Made by a program: the position numbers and the translations under genes
Source of the DNA: an uncultured Sphingomonadaceae bacterium
Lineage (GTDB): Bacteria; Pseudomonadota; Alphaproteobacteria; Sphingomonadales; Sphingomonadaceae
Direction of reading: 5' to 3'
DNA: 64,000 bases
Assembly: GCA_947503245.1 (NCBI GenBank)
Contig: CANNCV010000001.1
Coordinates: 124,001 to 188,000, forward strand
Part shown: positions 1 through 8,149 of the stretch, one piece after another
How positions within the stretch are numbered: the first letter of the stretch is position 1
Layout: every line of letters starts with the position of its first letter
The notes under the pieces: generated by a model
What the model saw: only the letters and a program-made list of their open reading frames with translations
What the model was told of the DNA's origin: nothing
Database searches by the model: none

Positions 1-158
1 CACAATGTTGCTTCCATCTTTTCAGACTTTGGCGGGAAAAACTCAAAAGAGATTTCTGCATCACCAGCCAGCCCCGCAAATAGCGGCGTGTCCAAAGCCA
101 TACGTGCTTCGTGCATTTCTTGCAGGGACAGATTTTTTGCAGACTGAGTCATAGCCAT
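1..158 (-). CDS. metF: Methylenetetrahydrofolate reductase, N-terminal part (runs off the window)
   Basis: Only about the first 52 codons are present. After a short leader (MAMTQSAKNLSLQEMHEAR) the translation gives ISFEFFPPKSEKMEATLW, the N-terminal strand signature of the MetF barrel, which reduces methylene-THF to methyl-THF for methionine synthesis. Two in-frame ATGs (158 and 152) could be the start; the first is listed. The gene follows the SahR-type regulator on the same strand with a 14-nt gap and no room for its own promoter, so the two are probably cotranscribed. That pairing is established for SAM-cycle operons; the activity here is inferred from family membership. Confidence 0.88.
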   Translation of the reverse strand, partial: MAMTQSAKNLSLQEMHEARMALDTPLFAGLAGDAEISFEFFPPKSEKMEATL

Positions 159-172
159 ATTCCGGGCATATT

Positions 173-1210
173 TTACGCCTTTTGTTGCTTTTTAGGGGAT
201 GATTGTTTGTTGCGACTACCGGGTCGCGGAGATATTGTTCCGGCAATCGGTGATGATTGTAATTGGCCCAGCCATATTTTGATGGTCAGTGGTTCACCTT
301 GCAGCGCCTCGCTGTCCACCAGTGTCATGCCGGCAGAGGCCATGGCATTATGGATTTGATGATCAGAAAAACCGAGGCGAACATGCGCATCGCGATCGCG
401 CAATTCTTCCAGATTATGTGAAGCGAAATCGATAATCGCCAGCAATCCACCTGGTTTCAAAACACGCGCCGCTTCTAACAAAACCGCTTCGGGCAGATCT
501 GCAAAATGCAGAACCTGATGCATGATCACATTGTCAAAGCGGTCATCAGCCAAAGGCAGAGCATAAAAGTCACCTTGCACCAGATCAATATTATCCGGAC
601 CCAAAGCATCCAGCTTTGCACGGGCCAATCGCAACATTTCAGGGCTATTATCAACCGCAGTCACATGTTGCGCTCGCTCGGCAAACAGCTCGACAATGCG
701 CCCCGTGCCGGTTCCCACATCCAAAAGCTGACCAATATCAGCGCTGGCCAAAACGTCACGCAGCAACGCTTCCACCATTTCTTCCGGCTGGTGTAATGAG
801 CGTATCGCGTCCCATTGTTCGGCATGGCTGGCAAAATATTCTGCGGCACGCTCTGCCCGCTGCGCCCTTATCGCGGCCAATTTGGCAAGATCAGCCTGTA
901 TCTGGCTTGCCAGAGCATGATCAAGAAAATCACCATCTGCCAATATTTGCCGCAAAGCCTGTTCGCGTGATCGGGAAGGAGCACTTGCATTGCCGCTCAA
1001 TGCCAGCCGCAAAAATACCCAGCTGCCTTCCTTGCGACGTTCAGCAAGGCCAGCTTCAACCAATATGCGTGCATGGCGCGATACTCTTGGCTGGCTCTGC
1101 TCTAGCACCAGCGCCAATTCACCAACCGCCAAATCCATATGCTGCAGCAACAATATGATGCGCAGACGCGTCTCATCAGCAAGAGCACGGAAGGTGGTTA
1201 AAAGGTCCAT
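173..1210 (-). CDS. ArsR-family regulator fused to a methyltransferase-like domain (SahR type)
   Basis: 345 residues in two parts. Residues 1-100 form an ArsR winged helix, with the recognition helix near 39-55 (SQPRVSRHARILVEAGL). Residues about 130-310 form a class I methyltransferase fold with motif I LLDVGTGTG at 162-170 and an acidic VDNSPEML strand. This architecture is that of SahR, a published repressor of SAM-cycle genes (ahcY, metF, metE/metH, metK) whose methyltransferase-like domain senses S-adenosylhomocysteine. metF follows directly downstream, and a 20-bp dyad sits 8 nt before the start, so autoregulation is likely. No Shine-Dalgarno sequence is visible, so the message may be almost leaderless. 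A catalytic methyltransferase role cannot be excluded. Confidence 0.85.
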   Translation of the reverse strand: MDLLTTFRALADETRLRIILLLQHMDLAVGELALVLEQSQPRVSRHARILVEAGLAERRKEGSWVFLRLALSGNASAPSRSREQALRQILADGDFLDHALASQIQADLAKLAAIRAQRAERAAEYFASHAEQWDAIRSLHQPEEMVEALLRDVLASADIGQLLDVGTGTGRIVELFAERAQHVTAVDNSPEMLRLARAKLDALGPDNIDLVQGDFYALPLADDRFDNVIMHQVLHFADLPEAVLLEAARVLKPGGLLAIIDFASHNLEELRDRDAHVRLGFSDHQIHNAMASAGMTLVDSEALQGEPLTIKIWLGQLQSSPIAGTISPRPGSRNKQSSPKKQQKA

Positions 1211-1218
1211 GAAAAATC

Positions 1219-1238
1219 ATATAAAGAAATCTTTATAT
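1219..1238. promoter_or_regulatory. Probable SahR operator, 9+2+9 inverted repeat
   Basis: ATATAAAGA, two bases (AA), then TCTTTATAT: both arms pair perfectly. It starts 8 nt upstream of the regulator's ATG and lies in the divergent region shared with the lipoprotein gene at 1332. The AT-rich 20-bp dyad is the expected size for an ArsR-type site. Binding is inferred from position and symmetry. Confidence 0.7.
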
Positions 1239-1331
1239 CCGGTCAATGCAATTGCTTTGTCGTTTGCGCTGTTGCAGCCAAACACCATAAGCGATAATGC
1301 CGAAAGCGACAAAAATCGAAAAGGATCGACC

Positions 1332-1616
1332 ATGCGCATTTTGTACTCACTGTTCATTCCAGCTCTGGCTCTGACACTGTCTGCTTGCGGCGGCAGCGAT
1401 ATTTCTGAGACAACAGCCTCCGAAACCAATGCTGAAGACACAATGCAGGCCGCAGAAGAAGGCGGCGCTATGCTTCCTGAAGGTGCGGGAGGGGCAATGG
1501 CACCAAGTGCAGAAGGTCTGGAAGGCGGCGATGACTCTGATGCATCGGCAATAGACAAATCTGTAGAGGATGCTTTGGCAGAGGCAGAGCGCGAAGCAGA
1601 TGCCATTGCCGAGTAA
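1332..1616 (+). CDS. Small acidic lipoprotein
   Basis: 94 residues. The signal peptide MRILYSLFIPALALTLSACG ends in lipobox LSAC, so it should be acylated and exported. The mature part is low-complexity, rich in Glu, Asp, Ala and Gly, and carries no recognised domain. An AAGGA ribosome-binding sequence sits 7-8 nt before this ATG; an upstream extension in the same frame has no such support and would bury the signal peptide. The last 17 nt overlap the next lipoprotein gene. Transcribed away from the SahR-type regulator. Function unknown. Confidence 0.75.
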   Translation: MRILYSLFIPALALTLSACGGSDISETTASETNAEDTMQAAEEGGAMLPEGAGGAMAPSAEGLEGGDDSDASAIDKSVEDALAEAEREADAIAE

Positions 1617-1836
1617 ACATATTTTAAGCCGTATCGGGCCTGTCTTTGCGTCGGCAAGCATATTCATGCTGCTTGCCGGCTGCAATTCTTCAACCGATAA
1701 TGATGGGCCCGTTGGCGTAACGGCGGAAGAAGCGCAAATGTTAGACGATGCCGCAGAAATGCTAGACGAACGGCAAGCCGATTTTGATAAGGCGCTTTCT
1801 CAACAGCCCGATGCAAAACCGGCAGCTGAACAATAA
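1600..1836 (+). CDS. Second small lipoprotein, overlapping the first
   Basis: 78 residues from the ATG at 1600, inside the 3' end of the preceding gene (17-nt overlap, different frame). A hydrophobic stretch ends in lipobox LLAGC, followed by a short polar tail with EEAQMLDDAAEMLDERQADF, probably helical. No family recognised. The overlap suggests translational coupling with the first lipoprotein, and both end in acidic helical tails, so they may act together at the envelope. An earlier ATG at 1570 is possible but would place a long charged segment before the signal peptide. Confidence 0.65.
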   Translation: MPLPSKHILSRIGPVFASASIFMLLAGCNSSTDNDGPVGVTAEEAQMLDDAAEMLDERQADFDKALSQQPDAKPAAEQ

Positions 1837-1869
1837 GAAGCGTTAGACGTCTGCCTCAATACGCAAAAA

Positions 1870-2973
1870 TCACCGTCCGTGATTATCAGCCACGGCGCGG
1901 CTTACGCGCTGCATAAGGGTCATACGCTGTGGAATTGATGCAGTGGTATCACCCAACATCACGACAACCGCATAGCGCGTTCCGTCTGGCGCAGTCATGA
2001 TACCAATATCATTATAGCCAGTAGAAACCGGCGGCAGATCTTGCCCCGTCCCCGTTTTGTGGAGAAAACCCCAACCGGCAGGCACTCCGCCTTTCAGTCG
2101 GCGCGGCCCGCTGCGTGTGCGGCCCATCGTATCAAGAATAAGTTTGGTTGATTCAGGTGACAATAATTCACCGCGCGCCAGCCGCGTTAACGCCATGGCG
2201 ATCGCTTCCGGGCTTGCGCCGTCAATCGGGTCGGCAAGATACGCATTTAATGCTGCGCGGCGCTGTTCAATAGGCTGCCGTGCTCGCGCTGCCTGAAAAG
2301 CGCGGCCACTGGACAGATTTTGCCGCCAAGTTATGCCCGCTATCTGGCTTTGCAACAGTCTTTCCCCCGGGCCAAATCTGATGCGACCCAGATTATTGCG
2401 ATCAATAAATCGCCGAACCGCACGCGGCCCGCCAGCGTGACGCAGCAAAGCATCATTGGCGCTGTTATCACTGCGCGTAATGGCCAGATCCAACAATGTA
2501 CCAGCACTTTCAACTATGCCGCCCTCACGCCGCACGCGCGTGGCAAGCGGCTGGTGGAACAATGTCAAATCATCAGGACCAATCTGGATGGGGTCGTTCA
2601 GGCTGATCTCTCCGCGATCGACCTTGTCGAGCAAGGTTAGCGCAACCCATAGCTTCGAAACGCTTTGTTGAGGGAAATATTGGTTGCCGCGGTGAGACAG
2701 TGTCCAATCCCCATCAATACGCTGTACGGCTATGCCCGTCGTACCCGGAAATTCGCGCCAAAGCTCGAACAGGCGCGCCCGCAAGGCTGCGGGCGGTGTC
2801 GAAATGCGCTGTGGTGTGCTTTCCTTTGGTAGGTTCTGCACCGTTTGGATGGTAGGAGGCGGCACCTGCGAAACTCTGGGCGGCGGAGCTTCTTTTGTAG
2901 AAGAACATGATGCGAGCAGAGGAAGCAAAAGGGAGAGCGATAATAACCTGAAAGACGCGATGCGAGAGACCAT
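1870..2973 (-). CDS. Class A beta-lactamase-fold serine hydrolase, lipoprotein
   Basis: 367 residues. N-terminal signal peptide with lipobox LASC (Cys23), then a proline-rich linker of about 40 residues. The serine penicillin-recognition motifs are all present: SVSK at 104-107 (nucleophile Ser104, Lys107), SDN at 168-170 and KTG at 306-308. The overall fold order and the GYNDIGIMTAPDG C-terminal strand match class A beta-lactamases. The canonical omega-loop ExxLN is not seen in normal form; the region near 235-243 reads IEQRRAALN, so deacylation may differ and antibiotic hydrolysis is unproven. It could be a resistance enzyme or a cell-wall carboxypeptidase-like hydrolase. It stands alone. 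Confidence 0.8.
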   Translation of the reverse strand: MVSRIASFRLLSLSLLLPLLASCSSTKEAPPPRVSQVPPPTIQTVQNLPKESTPQRISTPPAALRARLFELWREFPGTTGIAVQRIDGDWTLSHRGNQYFPQQSVSKLWVALTLLDKVDRGEISLNDPIQIGPDDLTLFHQPLATRVRREGGIVESAGTLLDLAITRSDNSANDALLRHAGGPRAVRRFIDRNNLGRIRFGPGERLLQSQIAGITWRQNLSSGRAFQAARARQPIEQRRAALNAYLADPIDGASPEAIAMALTRLARGELLSPESTKLILDTMGRTRSGPRRLKGGVPAGWGFLHKTGTGQDLPPVSTGYNDIGIMTAPDGTRYAVVVMLGDTTASIPQRMTLMQRVSRAVADNHGR

Positions 2974-3146
2974 AACAGATCAAAATCCTGCCAAATGAGT
3001 GAATATATTCTGCGCTAAGAAAGGGTATAGGCTAACGGTTGATAACCCGCATGTTAGAAAATTGCGGTGAACGATTCTGCACTTACGATAAGCCGCCTTA
3101 CATAAGGGTTTGCGGATAATTGATAGACGTTATTGCGACGCCATAA

Positions 3147-3599
3147 TCATGATGACGAACATGCGCCAACATGGCGGGCCTCTGCCGAAAATTGAAATGG
3201 TGAATTTTCATACAAACCCTGAGAAGTGATCTGCATCAAATTGCTGCCTTCCATAATGATATTGGTATAGCCATGCCCTTTTGCACCGCATTGATAATAG
3301 ACATAGGCATGGGTCGCATCCTGTCGCAGCACATCGCGCCGGCATAATGGCCCAGTATGGCGCAATTGCAGCAACTGTTTCGGGTCACGGACACAGACTT
3401 TATCAACGAGTTCACCGCTACGGCGGTCTTTTACTTCCCACAAGCCCGTCTTGAGATTTGAAAGCCAAGGAATATCATCCAGCACCAAAGCCGAAGCAGG
3501 CGCTGCGATGCTCATCACAGACAAGCCGATCACAAAAGAGGCAAGCAATGCCAAATAGGGCGCTGGCTTACCAAAAATTACTGGTCTGGTCTTAAACAA
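3147..3599 (-). CDS. Exported DUF3617-like protein
   Basis: 150 residues with an N-terminal hydrophobic segment ending near PASA, so probably periplasmic. The mature part begins LKTGLWEVKDRRSGE, like the G-x-W-E-V opening of DUF3617 proteins, and has four cysteines after the leader (VCVRDP, LCRRD, YYQCG and GACSSS), suggesting disulfides. The function of this family is not known. It is single on the minus strand after hslO, with two dyads in front of it. Confidence 0.6.
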   Translation of the reverse strand: MFKTRPVIFGKPAPYLALLASFVIGLSVMSIAAPASALVLDDIPWLSNLKTGLWEVKDRRSGELVDKVCVRDPKQLLQLRHTGPLCRRDVLRQDATHAYVYYQCGAKGHGYTNIIMEGSNLMQITSQGLYENSPFQFSAEARHVGACSSS

Positions 3600-3612
3600 C
3601 GAAAAGTTCCTT

Positions 3613-3667
3613 TCTGTTACAACAGAGTATAACAGGGCTATTCTGAACAGAAGGTGATTGTCACCTT
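3613..3667. promoter_or_regulatory. Two small dyads before the DUF3617-like gene
   Basis: TCTGTT-AC-AACAGA lies at 3613-3626, 14 nt before the start codon, and AAGGTGA-TTG-TCACCTT at 3651-3667. Both have perfect arms. The second could also be a weak hairpin after hslO, but no T-run follows on the minus strand. They may be operators; no regulator is indicated. Confidence 0.35.
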
Positions 3668-3758
3668 ATTGTGGGACAATATAATTACGCAGTGATTGCG
3701 GCAATAATATGTTAAATGTGGTCAATAGCACTCGGCCTCATCATAGCGTCTATATGCG

Positions 3759-4655
3759 CTACAGCCCGTCTATGGCAAAGGCACGCGAGCAGAATGCGCA
3801 ATCGACAACAATATCACCTGCTTCATTGCGCATATCCGCACGTTCCTCCTCAGAAAAACGCTGCAATATTACCTGATAGCGCTCCTTCGTGCAGCGACAG
3901 CCGCGCGACAAGGGTTTGCCGGAATCCACTCGGACATTTTCCTCATGATATAGACGCCAGACAATATCTTCCATCATAAGCTCTTGATCCAGCAGCTCTG
4001 CATAGGTCAGGCTGTCAGCCAAAATGGCAATATGTTCCCAATCGGGATCATCCAGTTTGACGTGAAGCCGTTCGCGCCCTTCTTCTCCTTCAGGCAGGTG
4101 CTGAAGCAACAGGCCGCCACTGGCGACTGTATTGGCATCGCATCGCACAGCCAATTTGATACGCGTTGGAATCTGCTCGGATTGCTGAAAATAATATTCG
4201 CATGCACTGGCCAATGACGCCCCTTCCAAGGGTACAATACCCTGATAACGTTCATTCTCGCCAGTTTCCGGCACGAACCGATCAAAAGTAATGGCCAGAT
4301 AGCCTTCGCCGAATATCTGCGACAAAGATGCATTGGGGCCAAGGGCAGCCGCCAGTTCAGCGTCAAATTTCGCATGCCCGCGCAGTTCGCCATTTTTATA
4401 ATCGGCGACCAACAATTCAATCGCACCATTTTTCGCCTGTGCCTGCATGGTCAGCTGGCCAGTGTCCGATTTCATCAAAGAGCCAAGCAATGCCGCCAGC
4501 GTCACTGCCTCTGCCAAAACATGTTTGACCGGCAAGGGATAATCATGCGCTTGCAATATTTCATCGAGCACCGGCGCCATGCGCAAAACACGGCCACGGC
4601 CGCCACGATCCGGCAAGGTGAACCAAAGGGGCTTATCAAAGCTATTATCTGTCAT
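3759..4655 (-). CDS. hslO: Redox-activated chaperone Hsp33
   Basis: 298 residues. The C-terminal zinc centre is plain: C-x-C at 253/255 (GCRCTKERY) and C-x2-C at 286/289 (CAFC). In Hsp33 these cysteines release zinc and form disulfides on oxidation, switching on a holdase that protects unfolding proteins in the cytosol. Length is normal. It is the last gene of argD-argF-hslO on the minus strand, an arrangement common in sphingomonads; the 80-nt gap from argF leaves room for a secondary promoter. Confidence 0.96.
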   Translation of the reverse strand: MTDNSFDKPLWFTLPDRGGRGRVLRMAPVLDEILQAHDYPLPVKHVLAEAVTLAALLGSLMKSDTGQLTMQAQAKNGAIELLVADYKNGELRGHAKFDAELAAALGPNASLSQIFGEGYLAITFDRFVPETGENERYQGIVPLEGASLASACEYYFQQSEQIPTRIKLAVRCDANTVASGGLLLQHLPEGEEGRERLHVKLDDPDWEHIAILADSLTYAELLDQELMMEDIVWRLYHEENVRVDSGKPLSRGCRCTKERYQVILQRFSEEERADMRNEAGDIVVDCAFCSRAFAIDGL

Positions 4656-4735
4656 GCGCAGCCATATAGCGATTGCTTTACAGAATTACAGGGCAATCGG
4701 GTTGCCGCGCAAAACGACCCGACATTCGGGCAGGT

Positions 4736-5659
4736 TCAGATCTGACCAAAAACCCAGCGCAATACAGATTTTTGCGCATGAATGCGGTTCTCTGCTTCAT
4801 CCCATACAACAGATGCTTTGCCATCAATAACGGCATCAGTCACCTCTTCGCCGCGATGCGCGGGCAGACAGTGCAGAAACAATGCATCATCTGTGGCATG
4901 AGCCATTAATGCTTCATTGACCTGATAGGGCGCCATCGCCGCCAATTTGGCTTCACTGTCTGCCTGACCCATAGATACCCAGGTATCTGTAACCACAACA
5001 TCCGCGCCCCGCACGGCTTCTACTGCATCATGCGTCAGTGTAATGGCAGCGCCCTTGCTGCGCGCCGCATCACAAAAACCCTGATCCGGCTCATAGCCCG
5101 GCGGCACCCCAATACGCACATCCGATTTGAACAAACCAGCAGCCTCAACAATGGAATTCAGCACATTATTGCCATCGCCCAGCCACGCAATCTGCAATCC
5201 GGGCAAAGCCTTGCCATGTTCAATAATGGTCAACAGATCGGCAACAATCTGACATGGATGCGACAAATCTGTCAGGCCATTGATAACCGGCACATCGGCA
5301 TAGCTGGACATGGTTTGCGCTTTTTCATGGTCGTCCGTGCGCAGCATGATCGCATCAGCCATGCGTGACAATACTCTTGCCGTATCAGCAATAGTTTCGC
5401 CGCGCCCCAATTGGGTGTTGGAAGAATCCAGCACAATGGCAGAACCACCCAATTGCCGCATCGCCATATCAAATGACACGCGCGTCCGTGTTGAGCTTTT
5501 CTCAAAAACCATGGCCAGAACATGATCGGCCAGCGGACTATCCTCATCAACTTTGCCTTTGGGCCAATCCTTGCGCGCTTTTTTACGATCAAGCGCATCC
5601 GCCAGCATGGCCGCAACTGCATCCGCGCCTGCATCTGCCAGATTTAGAAAATGCCGCAT
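4736..5659 (-). CDS. argF: Ornithine carbamoyltransferase
   Basis: 307 residues from [11 protein letters not shown], a standard ArgF N-terminus; the frame continues upstream into argD but that part is not ArgF-like. Carbamoyl-phosphate site STRTR at 56-60, HPCQ at 134-137, ornithine loop SMG at 229-231 and HCLP at 263-266 are all intact. It makes citrulline from ornithine and carbamoyl phosphate in arginine synthesis. The start is 4 nt after the argD stop, so translation is probably coupled. Confidence 0.97.
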   Translation of the reverse strand: MRHFLNLADAGADAVAAMLADALDRKKARKDWPKGKVDEDSPLADHVLAMVFEKSSTRTRVSFDMAMRQLGGSAIVLDSSNTQLGRGETIADTARVLSRMADAIMLRTDDHEKAQTMSSYADVPVINGLTDLSHPCQIVADLLTIIEHGKALPGLQIAWLGDGNNVLNSIVEAAGLFKSDVRIGVPPGYEPDQGFCDAARSKGAAITLTHDAVEAVRGADVVVTDTWVSMGQADSEAKLAAMAPYQVNEALMAHATDDALFLHCLPAHRGEEVTDAVIDGKASVVWDEAENRIHAQKSVLRWVFGQI

Positions 5660-5663
5660 AGGA

Positions 5664-6857
5664 TCAACTCGCAGAGGCTGGCTGATAGCTGCGCGCACCA
5701 GCAGACAGTTTTTCAATAAATTCATCAATATGCGACTGGTCAATAATCAATGGCGGCAGCAAACGCACTACATTATCCGCCGCAGCAACGGTAAGTAGCC
5801 CGTGATTATCCCGCAAATGCGCAACAAAAGGCCGGCTTTCGACTTTCATTTTCAACCCCAACATCAGCCCGACACCGCGCACATGATCAAACAGTTCATC
5901 ATGATTGGGAATGAGCTGGTTCATCGCCGCAGTGAGCCGCTCACCCATGGTTCGTACATGCTCCAGAAATTCTGGATTATCGACCACATCCAGCACGGCC
6001 TCACCGGCCGCCATAGCCAATGGGCCGCCGCCATAAGTGCTGCCATGGCTGCCAAAGGTCATGCCCCGCGCCGCTTTCTCGCTTGCCAGACATGCCCCGA
6101 CAGGAAAGCCGCCGCCCAGTCCTTTTGCGCTCGCCATAATATCCGGCGTCACACCATAATGTTCATAAGCATAAAGATGGCCCGTGCGCGCCATGCCGCA
6201 TTGCACTTCATCAAAGACCAGCATCATGTCTTTCTCGTCACATAATGCACGCAGACCTTGCAGAAACTCCTTATCTGCCGGGCGAATACCGCCCTCACCC
6301 TGTATCGGCTCAATCAAAAAGCCAGCCGTATCCGGGCCAACAGCCGCTGCCGCTGCTTCCAGATCGTTGAAGTTGACATAGCGAAAGCCGTCCAACATTG
6401 GGTGAAAACCCGTGTGCATTTTGGTCTGGCTGGATGCGCTGATCGTTGCCAAGGTGCGGCCGTGAAACGCATAATCAAAGGTGATCAATACTCGCTTTTG
6501 CGCATCGCCATTGTCATGCTGATGATAAGCACGCGCTGTCTTGATCGCGCATTCCACTGCTTCTGCGCCGGAATTGGTGAAAAACACCGTATCAGCAAAC
6601 GTGCTGTCAACAAGCCGCTGCGCCAATGCCTCACCCTGCGGGCTGCCATACATGTTGGAAACATGCATGAGCGTTGCGGCCTGCTCCTGTATCGCCTTGG
6701 TCAAATGCGGATGATTGTGCCCCAGTAAATTGACCGCAATACCGCTTGCAAAGTCGAGATAACGCTCCCCGCGCTCGCCAATAAGATGACAGCCCTCACC
6801 CTTGACCGGTCGCACATCACAACGCGGATAAACAGGCATTAACGGCGTGATTGTCAT
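5664..6857 (-). CDS. argD: Acetylornithine aminotransferase
   Basis: 397 residues, full length for the family. PLP enzyme of fold type I: NSGAEA at 95-100 binds the cofactor phosphate, [12 protein letters not shown] at 215-226 carries the ring-binding Asp, and Lys245 in SAKGLGGG is the Schiff-base lysine. It converts N-acetylglutamate semialdehyde to N-acetylornithine and may also act in lysine synthesis as a succinyl-diaminopimelate aminotransferase. First gene of argD-argF-hslO, with a sigma-70-type promoter about 80 nt upstream. Confidence 0.96.
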   Translation of the reverse strand: MTITPLMPVYPRCDVRPVKGEGCHLIGERGERYLDFASGIAVNLLGHNHPHLTKAIQEQAATLMHVSNMYGSPQGEALAQRLVDSTFADTVFFTNSGAEAVECAIKTARAYHQHDNGDAQKRVLITFDYAFHGRTLATISASSQTKMHTGFHPMLDGFRYVNFNDLEAAAAAVGPDTAGFLIEPIQGEGGIRPADKEFLQGLRALCDEKDMMLVFDEVQCGMARTGHLYAYEHYGVTPDIMASAKGLGGGFPVGACLASEKAARGMTFGSHGSTYGGGPLAMAAGEAVLDVVDNPEFLEHVRTMGERLTAAMNQLIPNHDELFDHVRGVGLMLGLKMKVESRPFVAHLRDNHGLLTVAAADNVVRLLPPLIIDQSHIDEFIEKLSAGARSYQPASAS

Positions 6858-6903
6858 AACAACTCCTAAAGCTGGGGTGGCATATTCCTGTAAGAAATAA
6901 ATA

Positions 6904-6925
6904 AGGCGGCTCCACCTGGCCGCCT
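6904..6925 (-). other. Hairpin at the 5' end of the argD leader
   Basis: AGGCGGC-(8)-GCCGCCT gives a 7-bp GC-rich stem. On the minus strand it falls just after the predicted transcription start and is followed by an AT-rich run (TTATTTATTTCTT) before the argD ribosome-binding region. It could stabilise the mRNA or act as a weak attenuator. No leader peptide rich in Arg codons was seen. Confidence 0.4.
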
Positions 6926-6937
6926 GTGTTGAATGTC

Positions 6938-6967
6938 AATATAATGCCGATGCTGGCAAAGGGTCAA
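6938..6967 (-). promoter_or_regulatory. Sigma-70-type promoter for argD-argF-hslO
   Basis: Read on the minus strand: TTGACC (-35, 6967-6962), an 18-nt spacer, then TATATT (-10, 6943-6938). Each hexamer differs from consensus at one position. It points at argD, with a leader of about 75 nt. Confidence 0.6.
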
Positions 6968-7046
6968 CTCTTGTTCTGCCCCATAAAGCAGAGGCACTTT
7001 CCCGCTAGCATCCGCCATTCGCATCTGCTAGGCGATGCCGAAACAA

Positions 7047-7123
<77 letters not shown>

Positions 7124-7270
7124 TGTTTTCAAATAAAAATATATAATTATGAGTATTTAGGATCTCAAAGTGTCGGAAAACGTGCGGTCCACATATGTAC
7201 AAGATGTTTAAAAAAACTATTTTCTTGGATTTTCTTTTTTGTTTATTTAAACTTAGTGAAAAGCGACTAA

Positions 7271-8114
7271 TCTTCAAAATCTCATGATCACGAACGCATT
7301 GATGTTCGAGGTGATGGGCGGATAATTCTCTACAAACGAGAGGGATTGAAAACCCTAAATGGTAGGCCCGCATCAGAGTTTCTGGCGCTTCGGGTTATAA
7401 AATTATTTCAACCAAAACAACAAAGCTACACTAAGCGCAGAATTTTGCCATCAACTTGTACGATAATCTTACCCATCATGTTAAAATGGGCGGCTCCATC
7501 AAATCCAAAACTTTTGCTCAAATATTCATCGATTGGGAAAAATCGGTTACTCTAGGGAATTCAACGCGGACCGGCGGATCATCGAATGCAACGATTGAAC
7601 GCGTTAGATCATATGCCTTGCAATATTTTGGAACAATGAAAATTAATGAAATTGATGCCAAAGACTTTCAGAAGTTCTGGCTTTGGCGGAGAGGCGGCCT
7701 ACCTTCACGGAGCAAGAATGGGAAACTATAGTATCGGCGTCTGAAAAATGGGTTCAAGAAGGGCAGGCAAAGTCGACTAGCCGAGATCGCTTTCTTGCCC
7801 GACACTATTTTCTTATTTTGGCCAGTGCCGGTCTAAGAGTTGGGGAAGCAAGGCGATTAAAATGAGGAGACTTTCGTCCGATAAAAAGTGAAGAAGGTAA
7901 TTTTGTTGTTGCCGAAGTCAAAGGGAATACGGGCAGTAGAGAAGTGGTTTGCCAACCGGGAACCGGAAAGCTTCTGAATAAGGTTATCGATTTGCGGTGT
8001 TCTGAACTGGAAAAACAACACCCTGACAATCCCAAAAAATGGAATCCATCGCGCAGTCAGTCATTTGAGCTCCTCGTGCGAGTTAAACTTAACTATTTAT
8101 ATTCAAGGAAATAA
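7271..8114 (+). pseudogene. Decayed tyrosine recombinase (integrase)
   Basis: Pieces of one integrase can be read in order by switching frame: [17 protein letters not shown] (from 7301), [53 protein letters not shown]...DFQKFWLWR, then RRPTFTEQEWETIVSASEKW and HYFLILASAGLRVGEARRL, which holds the first catalytic Arg. Lesions: a 1-nt deletion near 7350, in-frame stops TAG 7363-7365, TAA 7432-7434 and TGA 7863-7865 (a Trp position), and an internal deletion with frame change near 7680-7690. The C-terminal HxxR and Tyr box is missing: after GTGKLLNKVIDLR the frame drifts into unrelated sequence ending at TAA 8112-8114. Clearly non-functional. Confidence 0.85.
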
Positions 8115-8149
8115 TTTATATAAACAAGAAGTATGGGAGTGAACATCTA

